From NCBI RefSeq assembly GCF_015687155.1, contig NZ_JADPQF010000002.1, positions 310,001 to 374,000 on the forward strand: 64,000 bases of DNA. The letters are read 5' to 3'. Position numbers and translations under genes: made by a program. Shown piece by piece: positions 57,275 through 64,000 of the stretch; the stretch's first letter is position 1, and the number at the start of each line of letters is the position of its first letter. The notes below the pieces were generated by a model. It did not search any database, was not told the DNA's origin, and saw only the letters and a list, made by a program, of their open reading frames with translations. Source of the DNA: Aliikangiella sp. G2MR2-5 (lineage in GTDB: Bacteria > Pseudomonadota > Gammaproteobacteria > Enterobacterales > Kangiellaceae).

Positions 57275-58273
57275 TTACAGTTCAACTTTTTCGATCATCT
57301 GAGGCTCAAGGTGTAAGTAGCGAGTGGTCTTACGCTTGGCTTTGATATCCTGATAAACAAAGTTGGCCTGCTCTTCTGTAATATCAATTTTTTCAGCAAG
57401 TTCAGCTGCAGACTTGCCATGATTGTAGCACCATACAGCAATATCCATTTTCTTATATGGCAATGCAAAATAAAACTCATCTTGTCCTTGCTCTAAACTA
57501 TAAGTATCGGTTGTTGGCGTTGAATTACAAATTGGATCAGGTAAGCCAAGATGTTTGGCCATAGCATAAACTTGCGACTTGTAGAGATGAGAAATCGGTT
57601 TGATATCTGCAGAGCCATCACCATTTTTCACAAAGAATCCCTGATCATACTCAAGACGATTCGGTGTACCAATAACAGCATAGTTCAGACGATCTGCGTG
57701 AAAGTATTCCAATGTTTTACGGATACGTTGTTTGTGATTTGTTGCCGCAACAATAGTCAGATAAGCCTTTAGTGGCAACATCTCTTCAAACCTTTCACCT
57801 TCAGGGTTCTCGACAACAATGTTGTAGTGATTGATTTGACCATCGATTCCACCAGCGATAACAATCTTATTTTTCCAACCAGTAGTGTACTCTGGAAATA
57901 CTTGACGAATTGCATCATCACGCCACTGATAGCAACCAATAGCTTCGAGAGGAGCAGCAATATTGTCAACGGTATATTCGATACCCAAATGCTCAGCCAG
58001 AAGCTTACCCAGATCACCACTGGTAGACGATGAATCTTTTTCCGGCATTAACAAGCCAAAGACTTTTTTAGGGCCAAGCGCTTTAACAGCCAGAGCAGCA
58101 CAAACAGAGCTGTCAATACCGCCCGACATTGCGATCACAAAGCCGCGTCGATGGAGATCCTGGCTGAGAATTTCACGCATTCTTTGAGTAATTCTTTCTA
58201 CTTCCTGGTCAAAGTCGATAGCAAGTACCGGATCCAGGCCATATTGATTAGTAGTCATTTCAGTTATCTCCAT
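57275..58273 (-). CDS. nadE: Ammonia-dependent NAD synthetase homologue
   Basis: 332 residues of the NH3-dependent NAD+ synthetase family. The PP-loop SGGIDSS is at 50-56. Other motifs are IGTPNRLEYDQGFFVKNGDGSADIKPISHLYKSQVYAMAKHLGLP and a C-terminal IKAKRKTTRYLHLEPQ. It is longer than the E. coli enzyme (275) with an insert around 125-165, and lacks a glutaminase domain. The start overlaps the ligase stop (TAATG). Placed inside a ligase-ACP-AsnB set, it may be a paralogue that amidates a carboxylate via adenylation; ordinary NAD synthesis is the simpler reading. Confidence 0.85.
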   Translation of the reverse strand: MEITEMTTNQYGLDPVLAIDFDQEVERITQRMREILSQDLHRRGFVIAMSGGIDSSVCAALAVKALGPKKVFGLLMPEKDSSSTSGDLGKLLAEHLGIEYTVDNIAAPLEAIGCYQWRDDAIRQVFPEYTTGWKNKIVIAGGIDGQINHYNIVVENPEGERFEEMLPLKAYLTIVAATNHKQRIRKTLEYFHADRLNYAVIGTPNRLEYDQGFFVKNGDGSADIKPISHLYKSQVYAMAKHLGLPDPICNSTPTTDTYSLEQGQDEFYFALPYKKMDIAVWCYNHGKSAAELAEKIDITEEQANFVYQDIKAKRKTTRYLHLEPQMIEKVEL

Positions 58274-59784
58274 TAACGGTTAAGTTCAAATCTTTTAATT
58301 TTACCACTGGCAGTTTTCGGTAACGCTGCAACCCAGACAAACTCTCTAGGCATCTTATGTGGCGGTAAATATTCATTACAGTGTTTTTTAAGAGCAAACA
58401 GATTTTCTTTGGACTCTTCACCAACGATAAACGCTCTCAGTTTTTGTCCAAGAATTTCGTCCTCAATTCCAATAACTGCGGACTCCTGAATCTGGGGAAG
58501 TTTGTTGATGACCTCTTCCAGTTCCATCGGATTAATACGGTGTGCTCCTACTTTAATCATGTCGCTATTGCGGCCTATCAAGAATAAAAACCCGTCATCA
58601 TCCAGATATCCAAGATCGCCAGTTTTAAGCCACCCTTTGATCAGTACTTGATCACTAGCAGCGCTATTTTGCCAATACCCCTGCATTATACTTGGACCAG
58701 AAACATAGACCTCACCTTGCTCCCCAGCAGGAAGTTTATTCCCCTGTTCATCCCTGATCTCGAGACACACATTATTAAGAGGAATACCTGCAGACCCCAA
58801 TTTTTTATTCAACATTTTTGGAGGTAAGTAGGTTAATCTGGCAGAAGCTTCCGTTTGTCCATACATTACAAACAACTGGGTATTCTGGTTACAGGCTGCC
58901 ACAAGCTTCTCAGTAAGAGGCTTCCCCATAGGCCCACCGGCTTGGGTTACATAGCGCAAGGGAGGCGGATTTTGCGGCCAGTCAGAACGAGTTAAAAACA
59001 AAGTATAGGTAGAAGGTACGCCAGAAAAGCCGGTCGCCTTGAACTCATGCATGTTGTTGACAATTTCTTGAGGAAACGCCATCGAGCCGGCAAAAATGAC
59101 TTTTCCGCCCACACATAGATGCGTGTGCAGTACCGAGTTTCCGTAACAATAATGAAATGGTAAAACATTAAGTACCGCATCATTTTCAGTGAGTGCGAGG
59201 TAGTCGATAATGTCCACCATATTGCTCATCAAGTTAGCATGACTCAGAAGTACGCCTTTAGGATTGCCAGTAGTACCGGAAGTGTAAATAATCTGTGCTA
59301 AGTCTTCACCTTTAGCGTCAAACCACAAACCATCACTTTCATGCTCAACAACGGACTGCCAGCAGGTAATCGACTCATCCTCCTGCTTGGTCCGAGTGAT
59401 GATTCTGATGTCCAATGCTTTTAGCTTGGATATATCTTCGAGGGATGCCTTATCCAGTATCAGGCAACTTGCTCCTGATTGAGTTAGCAGTTTTTCTATT
59501 TCATGAAGTTTAGATAAGGGATTGAGGGCAACAACTATACCGCCAACCTTCCATATAGCGTAGAAAGCAACGACATAGTCAATGGAGTTATCCATAACTA
59601 TCGCTACTCTGTCGCCGGTAGTCACTCCAGTTGACTTAAGATAGCTTCCCGCTCGGTCGATCAATTCCTCAAGCTGCAGGTAGCTCACATTGTCTGACTT
59701 TTCAAGTAACGCTACATTATCAGGAAAGCGACTTGCAATACTTCTCAGCTGTGCAGGAAGTGTTTTATCAAAAGCTAAACTCAT
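58273..59784 (-). CDS. AMP-forming acyl/aminoacyl ligase
   Basis: ANL-superfamily ligase of 503 residues that activates a carboxylate as an adenylate and most likely loads the adjacent carrier protein. The ATP loop is YTSGTTGNPKG near 167-177, with MYGQTEAS, LKTGDLGYLDDDGFLFLIGRNSDMIKVGAHRINPMELEE and the acyl-transfer Lys in KTASGKIKRF near the C-terminus. It sits 23 bp after the carrier gene. The relatives I recognise include the acyl ligases of exosortase A clusters, but no exosortase is seen here. The substrate is not predictable. Confidence 0.85.
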   Translation of the reverse strand: MSLAFDKTLPAQLRSIASRFPDNVALLEKSDNVSYLQLEELIDRAGSYLKSTGVTTGDRVAIVMDNSIDYVVAFYAIWKVGGIVVALNPLSKLHEIEKLLTQSGASCLILDKASLEDISKLKALDIRIITRTKQEDESITCWQSVVEHESDGLWFDAKGEDLAQIIYTSGTTGNPKGVLLSHANLMSNMVDIIDYLALTENDAVLNVLPFHYCYGNSVLHTHLCVGGKVIFAGSMAFPQEIVNNMHEFKATGFSGVPSTYTLFLTRSDWPQNPPPLRYVTQAGGPMGKPLTEKLVAACNQNTQLFVMYGQTEASARLTYLPPKMLNKKLGSAGIPLNNVCLEIRDEQGNKLPAGEQGEVYVSGPSIMQGYWQNSAASDQVLIKGWLKTGDLGYLDDDGFLFLIGRNSDMIKVGAHRINPMELEEVINKLPQIQESAVIGIEDEILGQKLRAFIVGEESKENLFALKKHCNEYLPPHKMPREFVWVAALPKTASGKIKRFELNR

Positions 59785-59807
59785 TGACCTAAGTTACCTG
59801 AATAAAC

Positions 59808-60068
59808 TTAGGCAGTTTTTTTCGCGATAAACGCCATCAAGTTGTCAATCGAATCCAGATTAGACGGGATCATTTCGTTTGACTCAACTTTGATAGATAG
59901 CTCTTCATCAAGAAAGTAGATCAATTCGAGAATCCCCATGGAATCCAGAATACCTGTATCAAGGAAAGAGTCGCTATTATTGAGCTTGCTTTCGTCGTCG
60001 GTAAATAAATAGTTTTCAAGAATAAAAGTTCTTAATAATTGTTCTGTGTTAGTTGCTACTTGGCTCAT
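59808..60068 (-). CDS. Stand-alone acyl carrier protein
   Basis: An 86-residue carrier with a four-helix ACP pattern and the phosphopantetheine site at Ser43 (DTGILDSMGILELIYFLDEE). It differs from housekeeping AcpP (DSLDTVE), so it is a dedicated carrier. It lies between asnB and the ligase, matching the DltC/DltA kind of pairing. It needs a phosphopantetheinyl transferase from elsewhere. Confidence 0.88.
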   Translation of the reverse strand: MSQVATNTEQLLRTFILENYLFTDDESKLNNSDSFLDTGILDSMGILELIYFLDEELSIKVESNEMIPSNLDSIDNLMAFIAKKTA

Positions 60069-60115
60069 TTTCTGACTTCCTTGGATAAGTAATATCTAAT
60101 AAATTGTTGCTAAAA

Positions 60116-62035
60116 CTATGCATCTATAAATTGGGAAATTAATACCTGCGTCGATAAAATCCCCACCAGAGCTTGTGACTCAGGAATTGACAATGGTTTT
60201 CCAGAGTCGGCCTTTTTCAATAAGAATTTTACTTTCTTACCATCAAACAAATCACCCTTTGCAAGAGCCTCTTCACTTATCAGAGCTCTCAGATCTTGCC
60301 CCAGAAAGTCTCCGCTCATCGCTTTCATATCTGGCGCTCGGTAAGGCTGCTTGTGTCGATGAATAATCTCTTTTGGCAAATAAGACTGCATAGCCTTTTT
60401 TAAAAGACTCTTTTCGTTTAAGCCCTTCATTTTATACTTGGGTGGAATGCGATTGGCAAATTCTATCACTCTATGGTCTAAAAACGGGAACCGCCCTTCA
60501 ACCGAATTCTTAGCCAGCATTCTATCTCCTTGCGATGTCAACAAATACCCCCCCATCAAAGATTTCGACTCAATATACTGAGCTCGATTGAATGGATGCA
60601 TTTGTTCAAGTCGCTTGGGTAAACTGGCAATCATCTTTTCTTTGGCATCATCTCTCAACGAACCTTTCAAGCTCTCAGAGTAGAAGTTCTTTGCTTTCGA
60701 TGTCGTCGTCCATCTCGGCAAATGAGAAAATACAATATTATCTGGCTGATCAAGAGCTTCACCAAAAAACCGCTTCAAATAGGTACCCTGATCACTATCC
60801 GGTAAGGTTAGATAAGGGTAAAGCTTTTTAAGAAGCAATGGTCGGAATGCAGAATCAGGATTTTGTGCCCAAAAATGACGAACCTTAGCTTCCTTGAAGA
60901 TATCGTAACCCCCAAGGACTTCATCAGCTCCTTCTCCCGTCAAAACCACTTTAAAGTTACTCTCACGCACCAACCCTGACAGAAGCCCCATCGGCACCGG
61001 TGCTGTTCTTAAAATTGGAGATTCAGTGTGGTAGATAGTTTGAGAAAAATTGTTCGCAATATCCTCATTCCTAACCAGAAGGTGACTATGATCCGCCTGT
61101 AAATGGTTAATCAGTGATGATTGGTAGGACTTTTCATCAAATTCTGCTTCTCCAAAATTCAGCGAAAAAGTTCGAAGAGGCACACCGCCATAATGGTGTA
61201 TCATCGAAACCAAAACAGATGAATCCAAACCTCCCGAAAGGTAGGCTCCAACCGGAACATCTGCCCTTAAACGTATCTTTGTCGCATCAATAAGCAGGTC
61301 GTGCAGTTTATCTGCAAGCTGCTCTTCTGAATCTGTCCAGTAGCTATCGGACTCAAAAGACCAGTCCCAATATTGGTGTTTGTCAATTTTGCCGTTTTCT
61401 ATCACCAGCATTTGCCCTGGCGATACTTCATAAACATTTTCGAAAATAGTCTCAGGACTAACAGGTGCCCAAAAAGTGAATATCTGATCGAGTGCCGAGC
61501 GATTTAAGGCCAGCTTTTGGGGTAATGCAGCTTTAATTGCCTTAATTTCACTTGCAAAATAGATTAATCCAGCATGCTGGGTATAGTAAAGTGGGCAAAT
61601 CCCTACGCGATCTCTCACCAGAATATATCGCCGGCGAGCTCTGTCCCAGAGGCCTATGGCAAATTGGCCATTTAGCTGGTTAACAAAATCAAGTCCGTAT
61701 TCTTGATAAAGATGGATAATAACTTCTGTATCTGAGGAAGTTACAAAATGATGTCCCTTTTCTTTAAGCGTGTCTCTGAGCTCGATATAGTTAAATATCT
61801 CACCGTTAAACACTAGAGAAACTTGTCCGTCAGCGCTATGCATTGGTTGTTGACCGGTAGAGAGGTCTATAATACTAAGACGTCGATGTGCCAGGCCCAC
61901 AGGACCATCCTGATAAACCCCGGCTTCATCCGGACCACGGTGGTACAAACTGTCAGCCATTGCTTCCAGCAAATTCTGTTTTGAAGAAAGGCTATCTTCA
62001 AAGGCAAGAGAAACAATACCTGCTACACCGCACAT
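60116..62035 (-). CDS. asnB: Asparagine synthetase B-type glutamine amidotransferase
   Basis: Of the 639 residues, the N-terminal class II glutaminase starts at the nucleophile Cys2 (MCGVAGIV), with RLSIIDLSTGQQPM and FNGEIFNY. The synthetase domain has the PP-loop SGGLDSS near 265-271, then VLTGEGADEVLGGYDIFKE and RFPFLDHRVIEFANRIP. The length (over 550) fits the surface-polysaccharide type more than housekeeping AsnB. It could amidate a sugar acid or a carrier-bound acyl group. First gene of the set; a 14-codon reading frame precedes it. Confidence 0.9.
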   Translation of the reverse strand: MCGVAGIVSLAFEDSLSSKQNLLEAMADSLYHRGPDEAGVYQDGPVGLAHRRLSIIDLSTGQQPMHSADGQVSLVFNGEIFNYIELRDTLKEKGHHFVTSSDTEVIIHLYQEYGLDFVNQLNGQFAIGLWDRARRRYILVRDRVGICPLYYTQHAGLIYFASEIKAIKAALPQKLALNRSALDQIFTFWAPVSPETIFENVYEVSPGQMLVIENGKIDKHQYWDWSFESDSYWTDSEEQLADKLHDLLIDATKIRLRADVPVGAYLSGGLDSSVLVSMIHHYGGVPLRTFSLNFGEAEFDEKSYQSSLINHLQADHSHLLVRNEDIANNFSQTIYHTESPILRTAPVPMGLLSGLVRESNFKVVLTGEGADEVLGGYDIFKEAKVRHFWAQNPDSAFRPLLLKKLYPYLTLPDSDQGTYLKRFFGEALDQPDNIVFSHLPRWTTTSKAKNFYSESLKGSLRDDAKEKMIASLPKRLEQMHPFNRAQYIESKSLMGGYLLTSQGDRMLAKNSVEGRFPFLDHRVIEFANRIPPKYKMKGLNEKSLLKKAMQSYLPKEIIHRHKQPYRAPDMKAMSGDFLGQDLRALISEEALAKGDLFDGKKVKFLLKKADSGKPLSIPESQALVGILSTQVLISQFIDA

Positions 62036-62039
62036 ATGA

Positions 62040-62084
62040 TTACGCCCTTACACCACTAGCCTGTTTTAAAATCTGTTTGCTCAT
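62040..62084 (-). CDS. Possible 14-codon leader peptide upstream of asnB
   Basis: A short frame, MSKQILKQASGVRA, starts at an ATG with AGGAG ten bases upstream and ends 4 bases before the asnB ATG. The asnB ATG itself has only AAGG ten bases upstream. It could couple translation of asnB or act as a leader peptide; it might also be chance, as I have no conservation data. Confidence 0.3.
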   Translation of the reverse strand: MSKQILKQASGVRA

Positions 62085-62335
62085 TCCCTGGCTTCTCCTG
62101 TAGCCTGAAAGGTTAACGCGTCCTGCTCTTCTGCTTGTTTTCCGGGATGGAGTTTTACATAACTCCAATAAGCCACTATTTTTAGCAAGGACGCAATACT
62201 ACTGAAATCAAAGGGTAAATTCAATTAGACAATGAAGTCCGCCACCCACAAATATTGCAAATTGCAATAAGTATAAGGAATATAGGAAGTTTTTTATAAC
62301 GCCGGTTTCAATACCGTAAATATTCACGGATAATT
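62085..62335. promoter_or_regulatory. Upstream region of the asnB set with a 17-bp palindrome
   Basis: About 250 bp without a gene between asnB and the deacetylase. At 62254-62270 TATTGCAA-A-TTGCAATA is a perfect 17-bp palindrome with an 8-bp arm, a candidate operator for the asnB set. At about 62150 TGGAGTT-TTACAT-AACTCCA forms a 7-bp hairpin without a T run. Confidence 0.4.
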
Positions 62336-63364
62336 CTATCGCGATCCAATAATGTCCAGCTGCTTAACCGGTTGCCGAAACAGATGGAAAGCCAGCTCTT
62401 CCGACGCAAGTCTGCCTGAAGTATCTTCAAAATCAGGCTGTGCAATATTATAGCGTCCCAAAATGTAGTAATCCCTCGGTGTTACCGGGTTTAGCACCAT
62501 ATCACCGGTAAAAATATACTTATAACCAGCCTCTAACGCCAAAGATTGCAGGTGAGCATTAGTAACGCCGTGTGGAAAAGACATGCTAAGAGGCGGCTTC
62601 TGATAGGTTATCTGAGTGAGTGCCTTGGCCGAGTTCGACAAAGCGTCAGCGTCTGAAAGCACCTGAGTGAGAGGCTCATGTTCCTCACCATGTGTCCCCA
62701 GATCAAACTGAGATGCATTGATCGCTCGCAGTTGCTCGCGTGTCATCATCTGAGGTAGATCATAGTTTTTAAAGGTCATTCTTTGTGCGAAAGACCTTAA
62801 TTTATCCTTAACTTGTATATCACTTGACTGCAACCGATTTATTATTTTTCGGCAATCACCTTCACTGGCAGGCAGTTCAAGACTTATATGGCTAATACGA
62901 ACAATCTCATCCAGCACTTCCTGATTAAACTCTCCACTTCTCCAGGCGCTGTAAATTGCTTCCTGCCAGGATAAAATCTTCTGATCAATGGCACTGGTAG
63001 TTACAAATAACAGTGGCCTCACGGAAAATTCTTTCGCAATCTTATCGGCATATTCATAGTTATCCGCCCATCCATCATCAAAAGTAATTAAAAGTGGATT
63101 TTCTGGTAGAGGAGCTCCTTCTCCGGCATTTTCAAGGTCGGATAGGGAAATAACAGAATAGTGTTTCTTGAAAAACTTCAGACATTCTCGAAAAAACTGA
63201 TCGCTAACAGTCCACTCCATGTCCGCAAATGCCCAACGAGGATCATCAACAGGAATTACTCGATGAAAGAGGACAACGGTCAACGCATTGCGCTCGCCTT
63301 TTCGAAGTAGACTACCCAATAGCCCGGAATGATAGAGACACTTTTTTATGATTTTTTTAATCAA
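62336..63364 (-). CDS. Polysaccharide deacetylase (NodB/CE4)
   Basis: Removes N-acetyl groups from an amino-sugar polymer, 342 residues. The CE4 motifs are TFDDGW (Asp96-Asp97, catalytic base and metal ligand), and FDLGTHGEEHEP with two His as metal ligands. There is no clear signal peptide; the start MIKKIIKKCLYHSGLLG is basic and mildly hydrophobic, so the location is uncertain. The same strand as the asnB set and 300 bp upstream of it. Deacetylation would free amines for the nearby N-acyltransferases; that is inference. Confidence 0.88.
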   Translation of the reverse strand: MIKKIIKKCLYHSGLLGSLLRKGERNALTVVLFHRVIPVDDPRWAFADMEWTVSDQFFRECLKFFKKHYSVISLSDLENAGEGAPLPENPLLITFDDGWADNYEYADKIAKEFSVRPLLFVTTSAIDQKILSWQEAIYSAWRSGEFNQEVLDEIVRISHISLELPASEGDCRKIINRLQSSDIQVKDKLRSFAQRMTFKNYDLPQMMTREQLRAINASQFDLGTHGEEHEPLTQVLSDADALSNSAKALTQITYQKPPLSMSFPHGVTNAHLQSLALEAGYKYIFTGDMVLNPVTPRDYYILGRYNIAQPDFEDTSGRLASEELAFHLFRQPVKQLDIIGSR

Positions 63365-63585
63365 CCTTTATATTTCCTAAGTAAGTGCAATCCTCTGATT
63401 CAAGAGAGAAAATTATACTACTAAATCACGGTTTTGCGATAAATTCTGGATAATCCATATCGAAAACGCTAGTTTTGGCCTTGCTGCCAGGGTATTTTTT
63501 TCATGTTCATAATACCAAGACTATTTACTTTATTAGCGCTAAATCACTACAATTCGCCCCAATTAAGTATGGATCAGGTATTAAC
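63365..63585. other. Divergent gap between the deacetylase and acyltransferase genes
   Basis: About 220 bp with AT-rich sequence and no gene. Two divergent promoters must lie here. I cannot name convincing -35/-10 pairs or an operator. Confidence 0.4.
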
Positions 63586-64000
63586 ATGATGTCAGGAAAG
63601 ACTTCTTCAAATGCAAGCAACAATAGCCTCCCTTACGGGCAGCGTCTGGTAAATCTGGATATAATCCGGTTTATAGCAGCGTTTTCTGTTCTGATTTATC
63701 ATTACAAATCAAAGTTCTGTACCAGCTTGCCGGAAACCTCAGTACTATCCCAAAATGTCTATTCAATTACCAAGTTTGGATACCTGGGTGTCGATCTGTT
63801 CTTCCTGATTAGCGGCTTTGTTATTTTTGCATCAGCCAACAACCGAACCGCAATTCAGTTTCTGATTTCAAGAGCGACCAGAATACTCCCTACTTTCTGG
63901 GTGTGCCTGGTGATAACCACTTTTGTACTGCTTTCAATCGGCACAGAAGGTTCCAAAATCTCTATTTTCAGCTTTCTGGCCAACTTCTTCCTGGTGCACG
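63586..64000 (+). CDS. Acyltransferase-3 family membrane protein, N-terminal part
   Basis: The frame starts at ATG-ATG (63586/63589) and runs off the right edge: about 138 residues. After a short polar stretch, QRLVNLDIIRFIAAFSVLIYHY holds the first helix with the catalytic His motif, and KFGYLGVDLFFLISGFVIFASA the second with the conserved Arg-region following (ISRATRILPTFW). This fits OafA/YrhL-type acyltransferases that O-acylate surface glycans. Three or more helices are visible; the rest is missing. Confidence 0.88.
   Translation, partial: MMSGKTSSNASNNSLPYGQRLVNLDIIRFIAAFSVLIYHYKSKFCTSLPETSVLSQNVYSITKFGYLGVDLFFLISGFVIFASANNRTAIQFLISRATRILPTFWVCLVITTFVLLSIGTEGSKISIFSFLANFFLVH

Noticed and set aside
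53798-64000. Exosortase A (XrtA/PEP-CTERM) locus
   Set aside because: The ligase and amidotransferase resemble that set, but no exosortase or PEP-CTERM protein is in the window. It could continue past 64000.

Overview
The window is a continuous, gene-dense, moderately AT-rich stretch of a gammaproteobacterial chromosome. The support is the order pilMNOPQ-aroK-aroB-damX-hemE with a divergent class A penicillin-binding protein, crp facing an OsmC/YhfA-type gene, an AsnB/NagB-II/NagK style of sugar catabolism, and TonB-dependent uptake. A marine chitin or GlcNAc-using heterotroph (Kangiellaceae-, Alteromonas- or Shewanella-like) is my inference. I saw no rRNA, tRNA, insertion sequence, prophage or CRISPR array.

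Layout. Bases 1-9100 (mostly minus strand) hold the start of mutM (cut by the window edge), a three-gene ABC export set with a permease/GldG fusion, a DUF3301 protein, an ExbD without an adjacent ExbB, a YfhL-type ferredoxin, coaD, a GMC oxidoreductase with its Tat-type small subunit, and a YheT-type hydrolase. Bases 9100-20000 hold a beta-propeller lipoprotein, hemE, damX, aroB, aroK and pilQPONM. Bases 20274-24400 hold mrcA, crp and an OsmC-family gene. Bases 24429-29906 are the phosphate locus pstSCAB-phoU, with a Pho box before pstS. Its regulators phoBR lie at 51473-53545, behind a second Pho box.

Bases 30135-51400 form one metabolic unit for GlcNAc/chitin. A LacI-family regulator sits opposite pgi-edd-zwf-pgl-eda-gap. 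Further along lie a TonB-dependent receptor, nagX, a sodium symporter, nagA, nagB-II, nagK and a GH20 hexosaminidase lipoprotein. Four copies of the palindrome TGACARCGYTGTCA stand before pgi, the receptor, nagK and the hexosaminidase. One regulator therefore probably ties surface chitobiose cleavage, uptake, phosphorylation, deacetylation and deamination to isomerisation of fructose-6-P into glucose-6-P and then the Entner-Doudoroff pathway.

Bases 53798-64000 are a cell-surface accessory cluster. It has three GNAT/FemAB-like proteins, a NAD-synthetase homologue, an AMP-forming ligase, a stand-alone acyl carrier protein, an AsnB-type amidotransferase, a polysaccharide deacetylase and the start of an acyltransferase-3 protein. 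Carrier plus ligase plus amidotransferase plus N-acyltransferases resembles a carrier-protein route for decorating a polysaccharide. It is the best candidate here for an undescribed system. No exosortase is visible in the window.
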